Part shown: positions 49,370 through 58,066 of the stretch, piece by piece
How positions within the stretch are numbered: position 1 is the first letter of the stretch
Layout: every line of letters starts with the position of its first letter
From: Streptomyces sp. JJ36
Lineage (GTDB): Bacteria; Actinomycetota; Actinomycetes; Streptomycetales; Streptomycetaceae
Assembly (NCBI RefSeq): GCF_021696945.1
Contig: NZ_JACYHE010000015.1
Location: 1-64,000 of the forward strand
Direction of reading: 5' to 3'
DNA: 64,000 bases
Program-made: the position numbers and the translations under genes
The notes under the pieces: model-generated
What the model was told of the DNA's origin: nothing
The model's input: only the letters and a program-made list of their open reading frames with translations
Databases searched by the model: none

Positions 49370-50104
49370 ATGAAGAGCGTCCACGGCGGTGCGGCGGCCG
49401 ACCCGCTGGCACCGGTACTGCGCCCGGTGCGGGCGGGCAACGGCTTCGAGGAGGCGCTGGAGCAGATACTCCAGGTCGTCCGGCTGGGTCTGGTCGCCCC
49501 GGGCGACCGGCTGCCGGCCGAACGCGAACTGGCCGAGCGCCTCGGGGTCAGCCGGGTGACGCTGCGCGAGGTGCTCCGGGTCCTCCAGGACGAGGGCATG
49601 GTGGTCAGCAGGCGCGGCCGGTACGGGGGCACCTTCGTCCGCGACCCGCAACCGGCGGCCGCCGGGGAGCCGGGCGCGCTCTCCGTGACGCCGGCAGAAC
49701 TGGAGGACACGCTGCGGTTCCGCGAGGTGCTGGAGGCCGGCGCCGCCGGCCTCTGCGCCACGGACGGCCTGCCCCCGGACGGCGCGGAGCGGCTGCGCGC
49801 GGCGCTGGACGCCACCCGGGACGCGGCCCCGGACGACTACCGGCGCCGGGACACCCTCTTCCACCTCACGCTGGTGGAGCTCGCCGGCTCCCCCACCCTG
49901 ACCGCGCAGTACGCCGCGGTCCGCGCCCCCCTGAACGACCTGCTGAACCGCATCCCGCTGCTGGTGCGGAACCTGGAACACGCGCAGCAGCAGCACACCG
50001 CCCTGGTGGAGGCGGTGCTCGCGGGTGACGCGGAGGGCGCCCGGGAGGTGGCGCGGGAGCACTGCGCCGGCACCGCGGCGCTGCTCCGCGGGTTCCTTGC
50101 TTGA
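49370..50104 (+). CDS. FadR-subfamily GntR regulator
   Basis: This 244-residue regulator has a winged helix (RLPAERELAERLGVSRVTLR, about residues 47-66) and an FCD ligand-binding helical domain with acidic and His residues (RRRDTLFHLTLVELAG, near 170; EHAQQQHTALVEAVL and the C-terminal EHC). Those His/Asp residues often bind a metal that contacts a carboxylated ligand. It is divergent from glnA4 and just upstream of the permease, so it should control ethanolamine or glutamyl-amine use. The direction of control is unknown. Confidence 0.9.
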   Translation: MKSVHGGAAADPLAPVLRPVRAGNGFEEALEQILQVVRLGLVAPGDRLPAERELAERLGVSRVTLREVLRVLQDEGMVVSRRGRYGGTFVRDPQPAAAGEPGALSVTPAELEDTLRFREVLEAGAAGLCATDGLPPDGAERLRAALDATRDAAPDDYRRRDTLFHLTLVELAGSPTLTAQYAAVRAPLNDLLNRIPLLVRNLEHAQQQHTALVEAVLAGDAEGAREVAREHCAGTAALLRGFLA

Positions 50105-50213
50105 CCGGCCTGACCGGCCCGTCTGCCGGCCGGCGGCTGCCGGGCCCGCCGCCGGGGGCCGCTGCGCCACGAGTTCCGTCCGGGGGTCTTGCGGACCTCT
50201 GCACCGAGCGCAA

Positions 50214-50226
50214 TGGTATGGGACCA
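50214..50226. promoter_or_regulatory. GntR-type half-sites upstream of the permease
   Basis: TGGT-ATGGG-ACCA (50214-50226) fits GntR-family operators. It overlaps a possible -10 (TGGTAT) that follows TTGCGG (50189-50194), so binding would block the permease promoter. Confidence 0.4.
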
Positions 50227-50256
50227 CACCAAAAGAGCTCAGGGCAGGAGCCGCTC

Positions 50257-51741
50257 ATGGCCGAGGAAACCGGAACCCGTGCCCCCGGACCCGCCGTCCC
50301 CGCCGGCGGCGGCGCCCCCGGCTCGCCGCCCGGGGACGCCTACCTCCAGCGGCGGTCGCTGCGGCGCGGCAGCGCCGGCTGGCTGCTGCTGACCGGGCTC
50401 GGCGTGGCCTACGTCGTCTCCGGCGACTACGCCGGGTGGAACTTCGGCCTCGCCGAGGGCGGCTTCGGCGGGCTGGCCGTCGCCACCGTGCTGATGGGCG
50501 CGATGTACACGTGCATGGTCTTCTCGCTGGCCGAGCTCGCCTCCGTACTGCCGACCGCCGGCGGCGGCTACGGCTTCGCCCGCCGTGCCCTGGGGACCTG
50601 GGGCGGCTTCCTGACCGGCACCGCCATCCTCATCGAGTACGTCCTGGCGCCGGCCGCGATCTCCGTCTTCATCGGCGGCTATGTCGAGTCCCTCGGGCTG
50701 TTCGGGCTGGAGTCCGGCTGGCCCGTCTACCTCGCCTGCTTCGCGCTCTTCATCGGCGTCCACCTGTGGGGCGTCGGGGAGGCGCTGCGCTTCAGCTTCG
50801 TGGTGACCGGGATCGCGGTGGCCGCACTGCTGGTCTTCTGCGCCGGTGCCCTGGCCCACTTCGACGCCGGCGCGCTCGACGACATCCCCGTCGACCACGC
50901 CGCCGCGGGGTCGAGCTCCTGGCTTCCCTTCGGCCTGCTGGGCATCTGGGCGGCCTTCCCGTTCGGCATGTGGTTCTTCCTCGGCATCGAGGGAGTGCCG
51001 CTCGCCGCGGAGGAGGCCAGGGACCCCGTACGGTCGCTGCCGCGGGCGATGGCCCTGGCCATCGGCGTCCTGGTGGTGCTGGCACTGCTGACCCTGCTGC
51101 CCGCGGCGGGCGCGGCCGGCTCCGACGCGCTGAAGGACGCGGACAACCCGCTGGTGGCCGCGCTGGAGACGGCCTCCGGCGGAAACTCCACGGTGCTCAG
51201 CCGCATCGTGAACTACGCGGGACTGGCGGGGCTGGTGGCCTCCTTCTTCTCCCTGATCTACGCCGGTTCCCGGCAGCTCTTCGCGCTCTCCCGGGCCGGC
51301 TACCTGCCGCGCTTCCTGTCCCTGACCAGCCGGCGCAAGGCGCCCTGGCTGGGCCTGGTGGTGCCGGGGGCCGTCGGCTTCGGGCTGGCCGCGGCCACCG
51401 GCGACGGCGCCCGGATGCTGAACATCGCGGTCTTCGGCGCCTCGGTCTCCTACGTCCTGATGTCCCTCTCGCACATCGTGCTCCGCCGCCGGGAACCCGC
51501 TCTGCACCGCCCCTACCGCACCCCGGGCGGGACGGTCACCTCCTCGGTGGCCTTCGTGCTGGCCTGCGCGGCCGTCGTCGCCACCTTCCTGGTGGACCCG
51601 GAGGCGGCGGGCATCGCGCTGGTCCTCTACGTCGTGGCCGTCGGCTACTTCACCTTCTACAGCCGGCACCGGCTGGTGGCCACGGCGCCCGAGGAGGAGT
51701 TCGCCGCGCTGGCCGAGGCCGAGGCGGAGCTGGAACGCTGA
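50257..51741 (+). CDS. APC-family permease, probable ethanolamine importer
   Basis: This 494-residue integral membrane protein has about twelve hydrophobic helices after an Ala/Pro/Gly-rich N-terminus. Helix 1 contains GVAYVVSGDYAGWNFGLAEG, the pattern of ethanolamine permeases, then GGYGFARRALGTWGGFLTG. The position between a FadR-type regulator and a gamma-glutamyl hydrolase, opposite glnA4, supports uptake of ethanolamine or another small amine. The ATG has AGGAG seven bases upstream. Confidence 0.88.
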   Translation: MAEETGTRAPGPAVPAGGGAPGSPPGDAYLQRRSLRRGSAGWLLLTGLGVAYVVSGDYAGWNFGLAEGGFGGLAVATVLMGAMYTCMVFSLAELASVLPTAGGGYGFARRALGTWGGFLTGTAILIEYVLAPAAISVFIGGYVESLGLFGLESGWPVYLACFALFIGVHLWGVGEALRFSFVVTGIAVAALLVFCAGALAHFDAGALDDIPVDHAAAGSSSWLPFGLLGIWAAFPFGMWFFLGIEGVPLAAEEARDPVRSLPRAMALAIGVLVVLALLTLLPAAGAAGSDALKDADNPLVAALETASGGNSTVLSRIVNYAGLAGLVASFFSLIYAGSRQLFALSRAGYLPRFLSLTSRRKAPWLGLVVPGAVGFGLAAATGDGARMLNIAVFGASVSYVLMSLSHIVLRRREPALHRPYRTPGGTVTSSVAFVLACAAVVATFLVDPEAAGIALVLYVVAVGYFTFYSRHRLVATAPEEEFAALAEAEAELER

Positions 51742-51799
51742 ACCGCAACCCCGGACGACGGCGCGCCCCGAGGCCCCGTCACCGCAGAAGGGATCCCGC

Positions 51800-52510
51800 A
51801 TGCCCGGACCGCTCATCGGCCTCAGCACCTATCTGGAGGAAGAGGCCCGCTGGGGCGTGTGGCGGCAGCCCGCCGCGCTGCTGCCCGCCGGCTACCACCG
51901 GCTGGTGCAGGCCGCGGGCGGCCTCGCCGTGCTCCTGCCGCCGGACCCCGCGCCGGGCGCGGCCGCCGCCGCCGTCGCCCGGCTGGACGGGCTGGTGATC
52001 GCGGGCGGCCCGGACGTCGACCCTGCCCGCTACGGCGCCTCCCGGGACCCGCGGACCGGCCCCCCGGCGCCGGAACGGGACGCCTGGGAGCTGGCCCTGA
52101 TCGGGGCGGCCCTGGAGAGCGGGCTGCCGCTGCTCGGCGTCTGCCGGGGCATGCAGCTCCTCAACGTCGCCTGCGGCGGCACCCTGGTGCAGCACCTGGA
52201 GGGTCACGGCGGGCCGCCCGGCGGGCCCGCCGGGGTCTTCGCCGAGCACACGGTGGTGCCGGTGCCCGGCACCGAGCTGGCGCGCCTGCTGCCGGAGCCG
52301 GTCGCCGTACCGGCCTACCACCACCAGGCCGTCGACCGCCTCGGCTCCGGCCTGGTGGCGGGGGCGCGGGCGGAGGACGGAACGGTGGAGGCGCTGGAGG
52401 CGCCCGGCGCCGGAGGCTGGACGCTGGCGGTCCAGTGGCACCCGGAGGCGGGCACGGACCTGCGCGTTCTCCGCGCGCTCACCGGCCGCGCCGCAGCCCG
52501 CCGGGGCTGA
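51800..52510 (+). CDS. Class-I glutamine-amidotransferase-like gamma-glutamyl hydrolase (PuuD-like)
   Basis: This 236-residue protein has the GATase fold with the nucleophilic Cys in GVCRGMQLLNVACGG (about residue 115), the His-Glu pair in WHPE (about 214-217) and the glutamyl pocket GGPDVDP. YHHQAVD is typical of gamma-Glu-GABA hydrolases. In this cluster it would release glutamate from gamma-glutamylglycine or a related product after oxidation. It follows the permease by 58 bp and is probably in the same transcript. Confidence 0.9.
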   Translation: MPGPLIGLSTYLEEEARWGVWRQPAALLPAGYHRLVQAAGGLAVLLPPDPAPGAAAAAVARLDGLVIAGGPDVDPARYGASRDPRTGPPAPERDAWELALIGAALESGLPLLGVCRGMQLLNVACGGTLVQHLEGHGGPPGGPAGVFAEHTVVPVPGTELARLLPEPVAVPAYHHQAVDRLGSGLVAGARAEDGTVEALEAPGAGGWTLAVQWHPEAGTDLRVLRALTGRAAARRG

Positions 52511-52762
52511 TCGCGCCGTCCAGGCACGGGCCCCGGAGACCGCCGGGACCCGCCTGCCGCACCGTCCGGGGGCAGCCCCGCGGCGGCCGGGAACGCCTGT
52601 CACGCGTTCGGCCGCGCCCGGTCCCCCGGTCCGCAACGGCGGGCCGGTCCCCCGCCACGGCAGCCGGCCGCGGGCAGCGCGGCCACGGTGGCCACGCCGG
52701 CGTACGGCGCCCGGGCGGCCGCACCACCGCGCTGTGGTCGAGCCGCCCCTGCGGCCGCCCGC

Positions 52763-53533
52763 TCAGCGCAACGCCGCGCGCACGGCCGCGGCGAGGACGC
52801 GGGGCGCCTCCCGCAGCGAGGGGCCGTACCAGGTCAGGTACCGGCCGTCGACCAGCGCCGCCGGCATTCCGGGGAACGCCTCCGGCCCGTCGTCCGCCGT
52901 GAAGCGGTACGGCTCGTCGGGCAGCACCACGAGCCCGGCGCGCCCCGGCGCGGCCAGCTCGGCCAGGGGGACCCGCGGGTAGCGCTCGGCGTGCCCGGCG
53001 TAGACGTTCCGTACGCCCAGACGGGCCAGCAGATCCCCGGCGAAGGTGTCCCGGCCGAGCACCATCCACGGCCGCCGCCACACCGGCACCACCGCGGACA
53101 CCGCGAACTCCGCGCGGAGCCCGTGCCACGCTGCGGCCGCCTCCTCCAGCCAGGCCGGGGCGGGCTGTCCGCACCCGTCGACGAGCACCCGCCGCAGCTC
53201 CGCGAACGCCTGCGGGAGCGTGCGGATCTCCGTGACGAGCACCCGGAGCCCGGCCGCGCGCAGCGCCTCCAGGTCGGGGGCGCGGTTCTCCTCCTCGTTG
53301 GCGAGAACGAGGTCCGGCGCGAGCGCCGTGATCCGCTCCAGGTCCGGGTTCTTGGTGCCGCGCACCCGGGCCACGTCCAGCCCGGCCGGGTGGGTGCACC
53401 AGTCGGTCGCCCCCACCAGCAGCTCCGGCCGCGTCGCGGCCACCGCCTCGGTAAGCGAGGGGACCAGGGAGACGACGCGGCGCACACCGCCGCCGCGCCG
53501 TCCGGACGGGTGTGCGGTATCGAGGGCGGCCAT
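52763..53533 (-). CDS. Helical-backbone metal-receptor-fold protein without signal peptide
   Basis: This 256-residue protein matches periplasmic binding proteins of the BtuF/FecB type: RRVVSLVPSLTEAVAAT (about residues 18-34), VGATDWCTHP, GTKNPDLERITALAPDLVLA and RVLVTEIRTLPQ. Those proteins are normally lipoproteins that bind B12 or siderophores, but here the N-terminus (MAALDTAHPSGRRGG) has no signal peptide or lipobox, so the protein should stay in the cytoplasm. No ABC genes are near. TACGGT lies six bases before the ATG, which suggests a leaderless mRNA. Confidence 0.85.
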   Translation of the reverse strand: MAALDTAHPSGRRGGGVRRVVSLVPSLTEAVAATRPELLVGATDWCTHPAGLDVARVRGTKNPDLERITALAPDLVLANEEENRAPDLEALRAAGLRVLVTEIRTLPQAFAELRRVLVDGCGQPAPAWLEEAAAAWHGLRAEFAVSAVVPVWRRPWMVLGRDTFAGDLLARLGVRNVYAGHAERYPRVPLAELAAPGRAGLVVLPDEPYRFTADDGPEAFPGMPAALVDGRYLTWYGPSLREAPRVLAAAVRAALR

Positions 53534-53613
53534 GGGGGCACCGTACGCCGTCGCGCACCGGCCCCGCGCCCCGCCCGGCCCCGGCTGTCACCGCCGTACG
53601 GCATGATCGGGGC

Positions 53614-54546
53614 GTGACGACTTCACGGACTGCTCGCCTGATGCTGCTGGACACCGCGTCCCTCTACTTCCGTGCCTACTTCGGGGTGCCGGAGTCGGTG
53701 CGGGCCCCCGACGGCACCCCGGTCAACGCGGTGCGCGGGTTGCTGGACTTCATCGCCCGGCTGGTGCAGGACCACCGCCCGGACGCCCTGGTGGCCTGCA
53801 TGGACTTCGACTGGCGCCCGCAGTGGCGGGTCGAGCTGATCCCCTCCTACAAGGCGCACCGGGTGGCGGAGGAGGCCGCGGAGGGGCCCGACACGGAGGA
53901 GGTGCCGGACACCCTCTCGCCGCAGGTGCCGGTGATCGACGAGGTGCTGGACGCGCTGGGCATCGCCCGGGTGGGCGCGGAGGGGTACGAGGCGGACGAC
54001 GTCATCGGGACCCTGACCCGCCGGGCGGACGGGCCGGTCGACATCGTCACCGGGGACCGCGATCTGTTCCAGCTCGTCGACGACGCCCGTGCGGTCCGGG
54101 TGCTCTATCCCGTGAAGGGGATGGGGAACCTCACCGTCATGGACGAGGCCGCACTGCACGAGAAGTACGGCGTGGACGGGCCGCGGTACGCCGAACTGGC
54201 CCTGCTCCGCGGCGACCCCAGCGACGGGCTCCCGGGAGTGCCCGGCATCGGCGAGAAGACGGCGGCGAAGCTGCTGACCGCGCACGGGGATCTGGCGGGC
54301 GTCCTGGCGGCGGCCGCCGACCCCGGCTCGAAGCTCACCCCCGCGCAGCGGCGGCGGCTGGAGGAGGCGCGCCCGTATCTGGCGGTGGCGCCGCGGGTGG
54401 TCCGGGTGGCCGACGACGTGCCGCTGCCCGGCTTCGAGTCCGCGCTGCCGGCGGCGCCCCGGGACCCGCGCGCACTGGAGTCCCTGGCCGTCCGCTGGGG
54501 GCTGGGCGGCTCGCTGGAGCGGCTGCGCACGGTGCTCGGCGGCTGA
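53614..54546 (+). CDS. 5'-3' exonuclease (PolA N-terminal-like)
   Basis: This 310-residue FEN/PIN-fold nuclease resembles the exonuclease domain of DNA polymerase I. The acidic metal ligands fit LLDTASLYFRAYFG (Asp about 12), GYEADDVIGTL (about 125-129) and VTGDRDLFQLV (about 145-149). The helix-hairpin-helix is GVPGIGEKTAAKLL. It acts on flaps or RNA primers in repair and replication. The GTG has CATGAT six bases upstream. It is divergent from the metal-receptor gene. Confidence 0.93.
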   Translation: MTTSRTARLMLLDTASLYFRAYFGVPESVRAPDGTPVNAVRGLLDFIARLVQDHRPDALVACMDFDWRPQWRVELIPSYKAHRVAEEAAEGPDTEEVPDTLSPQVPVIDEVLDALGIARVGAEGYEADDVIGTLTRRADGPVDIVTGDRDLFQLVDDARAVRVLYPVKGMGNLTVMDEAALHEKYGVDGPRYAELALLRGDPSDGLPGVPGIGEKTAAKLLTAHGDLAGVLAAAADPGSKLTPAQRRRLEEARPYLAVAPRVVRVADDVPLPGFESALPAAPRDPRALESLAVRWGLGGSLERLRTVLGG

Positions 54547-54599
54547 GCCCGAGTGCGGGAGCGGCAGGCGCGCGGTGGAGGCGGAGCAGGAGACGGCGC

Positions 54600-54960
54600 T
54601 CAGCGTTCCAGCGGCCGCCGCCAGGCCGGGTCGGCCGGCGCGGGCAGGCCGGCGGCCCTGCGGGCCGGCGTACAGCCCGCCCTCCGGGTCCGGGAAGACG
54701 TCCAGTTCGATGCCCCGCACCCGCTGGCGCTTCAACTGCACCGGGAGCGAGCCGTGGCTGTACAGCAGGTTGCCGAACCCGGGGTCGTGCTGCTCCCTCA
54801 CCTTCTGCTCGGCGAAGGAGACCTCCCGGTGGTAGCTGTTGTGGGTCGCCATGGCCTGGATCTGGTTGAGCCGCAGGGCGTGGGCGGAGCGCTCCGGGCC
54901 GGCCTGCGCGGCGGACGGAAGCGCCGCGACGGCGGCGAGCGCGGTCGCGGCGGAGGCCAT
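54600..54960 (-). pseudogene. Truncated PI-PLC-like phosphodiesterase gene
   Basis: Starting from an ATG at 54960, a signal-like segment (ALAAVAALPSAAQA) is followed by a clear N-terminus of the calcium-dependent PI-PLC-like family: LRLNQIQAMATHNSYHR, LPVQLKRQRVRGIELDVFPD and GGLYA. After GGLYA the frame is lost: one extra G near 54665 shifts the homologous ARRAAGLPAPADPAW segment to the next frame, which stops at 54600-54602. The remaining 250 or so residues of the family are absent and no distal fragment is seen nearby. This is a decayed gene. A sequencing error could explain the frameshift but not the truncation. Confidence 0.7.
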
Positions 54961-55219
54961 CGGCGGAGCCGGTTTCTGCTGCGGGGATGCCTGCGCACGG
55001 ACGACCTCCGGGCCGGGGTGTACGGACGCCACAACATGCCGCCGGCCGCGCGGAGAAGCAACACCGCCCCGGCGGCCGGGAACTGAACACCCGGTGCACG
55101 GTCCCGGCGCCGTACGCCCGGCATCGGCACGCGACGGCACGGAACAGCACGGAACGACGCGCTCCCGCCACCGCGGCGGCCTCCGGGCCACGCCGGAGAG
55201 CGCGACTGCCCGGGGACGG
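54961..55219. other. Non-coding spacer between the pseudogene and helY
   Basis: This 259-bp stretch has no supported gene. It lies downstream of helY and upstream of the decayed PI-PLC-like gene. I see no strong terminator. Confidence 0.4.
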
Positions 55220-58024
55220 TCAGCCGACGGAGCTGTAGGCGACGACGCCGCGCAGCATGCCGTCGATCGCCCGGCGGGCGTTCTTCGGCACCGTGCCGGC
55301 CTCCGGTGCGGCGGCGGAGAGCTGCCCCAGCACGTCGATGACCTGCTTGCACCAGCGGACGAAGTCCCCGGCGGGCATCTCCGCGTCACGCAGCACGGCG
55401 TCCAGGCCGTGCCCCTCCGTCCAGCGGTACGCCGCCCAGGCGAAGCCCAGGTCCGGCTCGCGCTGCCCGACGCCCTCCGTGGCGGTGACGCCGTGCTCCT
55501 CCTCCAGGGCGTCCAGCCGCCCCCAGATGCGCACCATCTCGCCCAGCGCGGCGCGGGCCCGGCCTCCGGGCAGCCGGGGCGGCAGCGCGTCGTCCGCCGC
55601 CCGGGACTCGTACACCAGCGCGGAGACGCAGGCGGCGAGTTCGCCGGGGGGCAGCCCCTCCCAGACGCCTTCCCGCAGGCACTCCGACGCGAGCAGGTCC
55701 AGCTCGCCGTAGAGCCGGGCCAGCCGCTGCCCGTCCTCGGTCACCCGGTCGCCGTCCAGGTACTCCAGCTCGGTCAGCAGTGCGCAGACCCGGTCGAAGG
55801 TCCGGGCGATGGTGTTCGTACGGCCCTCGATGCGCCGCTCGAGCTGGCGGGTGTCCCGGCGCAGCCGGTGGTACCGCTCCGCCCAGCGGGCGTGGTCCTC
55901 GCGCTGGTCGCAGCCGTGGCACGGGTGCCGCCGGATCTCGGCGCGCAGCCGGGCGATCTCGGCGTCGTCCGCGGCCTCGGAACGCTTTCTGCGGTGCCGC
56001 TGCGGCTCGTGGTGGCCGGCCTTGGTGCGCAGCGCGGAGGCCAGGTCGCGGCGGGACTGCGGGCTGCGCGCGTTGAAGGACTTCGGGATCCGCATCCGCT
56101 CCAGCGGCTCGACCGGCACCGGGAAGTCGATCGACGCCAGCCGCTTCACCTGCCGCTGGGCGGTCAGCACCAGCGGCCGCGGCCCGTCGTGGTGGTCGAA
56201 CCCGCGGTGCCCGGGGCTGCGCCCGGCCGCGGTGCCCGGGTCGAGGACCACGGCCAGCCCGGCGAACTTGCCGGTGGGCACGTGGATGATGTCGCCCGGC
56301 CGCAGCTTCTCCAGGGCCGCCGCGGCCTGGGCCCGGCGCTGCGCGGCGCCCTGCTTGGCGAGTTCGGTCTCCCGGTCCTTCAGGGCCCGGCGCAGCCGCG
56401 CGTACTCGTCGAAGTCGCCCAGGTGGCAGGTCATGGAGGCGCGGTAGCCCTCCATGCCCTCCTCGTTGCGCTGCACCTGCCGGGAGATGCCGACCACCGA
56501 ACGGTCCGCCTGGAACTGGGCGAAGGAGGTCTCCAGCAGCTCCCGCGAACGGTGCCGCCCGAACTGCCCCACCAGGTTGACCGCCATGTTGTACGACGGC
56601 TTGAAGGAGGAACGCAGCGGATAGGTGCGGGCGCCGGCCAGCCCGGCCACCGCGGCGGGGTCCATGCCGCGCTGCCACAGCACCACGGCGTGCCCCTCGA
56701 TGTCGATGCCGCGGCGCCCGGCCCGCCCGGTGAGCTGGGTGAACTCGCCCGGGGTGATGTCGACGTGCTGCTCGCCGTTCCACTTGACGAGCTTCTCCAG
56801 CACCACCGAGCGGGCCGGCATGTTGATGCCGAGTGCCAGCGTCTCGGTGGCGAAGACGGCCTTCACCAGGCCGCGCACGAAGAGTTCCTCCACGACCTCC
56901 TTGAAGGTCGGCAGCATGCCCGCGTGGTGTGCGGCGAGCCCCCGCTCCAGCCCCTCCAGCCACTCGAAGTAGCCGAGGACGTGCAGGTCCTCGTCGGCGA
57001 TGTCCGCGGTGCGCTCCTCGACGATCTGCCGGACGAGGGTGCGCTCGGAGGCGTCGTTCAGCCGCAGCCCGGAGTAGAGGCACTGCTGGACCGCCGCCTC
57101 GCAGCCGGCGCGGCTGAAGATGAAGGTGATGGCGGGGAGCAGCCCCTCGGCGTCGAGCCGGTCGATGACCTCGGCGCGGCTGGGCGTCCACACCCGGGCG
57201 CGCTGCCGCCGCTCCCGCTCCCGGTCGGCCTCCCGGCGCGGCCGGGCCCGGCGCCGGTCCCGGGGTGCGGGCGAACGGCTGTTCTCCATCCGGGCCATGC
57301 GGACGAGGTCCGGATTGACCTCCTTCTTGTCGCCCTTCTCCTCGAAGAGGTCGTACATCCGCCGGCCGGCGAGCATGTGCTGCCACAGCGGCACCGGGCG
57401 GTGCTCGGAGACGATCACCTCGGTGTCGCCGCGGACGGTGTCCAGCCAGTCGCCGAACTCCTCGGCGTTGGAGACCGTGGCCGAGAGCGACACCAGCGTC
57501 ACCGACTCCGGCAGATGGATGATCACCTCCTCCCATACGGCGCCGCGGAACCGGTCGGAGAGGTAGTGCACCTCGTCCATCACCACGTAGCCGAGCCCGA
57601 GCAGCGCCTGCGAGCCCGCGTAGAGCATGTTCCGCAGCACCTCGGTGGTCATCACGATCACGGGTGCGTCGCCGTTCACGCTGTTGTCGCCGGTGAGCAG
57701 GCCCACCCGGTCCGCGCCGTAGCGGCGGACCAGGTCGTTGTACTTCTGGTTCGACAACGCCTTGATCGGCGTGGTGTAGAAACACTTGCGGCCCCGGGCC
57801 AGCGCCAGATGGACGGCGAACTCCCCGACGATGGTCTTGCCGGAGCCGGTCGGCGCGGCGACCAGCACGCCGTTGCCGGCCTCGAGGGCTTGGCAGGCCT
57901 CGATCTGGAAGTCGTCCAGCTCGAAATCGTACAGGTCGCGGAAGGGGGCGAGAGCGGTGGCACGGTCCCGGGCCCGCCTCCGGGCCTCGGCGTACCGCTC
58001 TGCGGGGGACAGGTCCTCGGTCAT
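55220..58024 (-). CDS. helY: Ski2/Mtr4-like DEAH-box helicase HelY
   Basis: This 934-residue RNA/DNA helicase of superfamily 2 has Walker A APTGSGKT (residues 57-64), the DEVH box (VVMDEVHYLS, about 150), motif III SLSATVSN and motif VI TGRAGRRGID. A highly charged Arg-rich insertion lies near 270-295 and a C-terminal DSHCT-like domain after about 740. A CHGC with another Cys may bind metal near 690. The gene is next to tatC as in mycobacteria (helY-tatC-tatA). The ATG has no ideal ribosome site; TAGGCT lies 10 bases upstream, so the leader would be only a few nucleotides. Confidence 0.93.
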   Translation of the reverse strand: MTEDLSPAERYAEARRRARDRATALAPFRDLYDFELDDFQIEACQALEAGNGVLVAAPTGSGKTIVGEFAVHLALARGRKCFYTTPIKALSNQKYNDLVRRYGADRVGLLTGDNSVNGDAPVIVMTTEVLRNMLYAGSQALLGLGYVVMDEVHYLSDRFRGAVWEEVIIHLPESVTLVSLSATVSNAEEFGDWLDTVRGDTEVIVSEHRPVPLWQHMLAGRRMYDLFEEKGDKKEVNPDLVRMARMENSRSPAPRDRRRARPRREADRERERRQRARVWTPSRAEVIDRLDAEGLLPAITFIFSRAGCEAAVQQCLYSGLRLNDASERTLVRQIVEERTADIADEDLHVLGYFEWLEGLERGLAAHHAGMLPTFKEVVEELFVRGLVKAVFATETLALGINMPARSVVLEKLVKWNGEQHVDITPGEFTQLTGRAGRRGIDIEGHAVVLWQRGMDPAAVAGLAGARTYPLRSSFKPSYNMAVNLVGQFGRHRSRELLETSFAQFQADRSVVGISRQVQRNEEGMEGYRASMTCHLGDFDEYARLRRALKDRETELAKQGAAQRRAQAAAALEKLRPGDIIHVPTGKFAGLAVVLDPGTAAGRSPGHRGFDHHDGPRPLVLTAQRQVKRLASIDFPVPVEPLERMRIPKSFNARSPQSRRDLASALRTKAGHHEPQRHRRKRSEAADDAEIARLRAEIRRHPCHGCDQREDHARWAERYHRLRRDTRQLERRIEGRTNTIARTFDRVCALLTELEYLDGDRVTEDGQRLARLYGELDLLASECLREGVWEGLPPGELAACVSALVYESRAADDALPPRLPGGRARAALGEMVRIWGRLDALEEEHGVTATEGVGQREPDLGFAWAAYRWTEGHGLDAVLRDAEMPAGDFVRWCKQVIDVLGQLSAAAPEAGTVPKNARRAIDGMLRGVVAYSSVG

Positions 58025-58066
58025 CGTGCCTACGAGCCTACCGGTCACCCCCGCCGGAACTCGATC

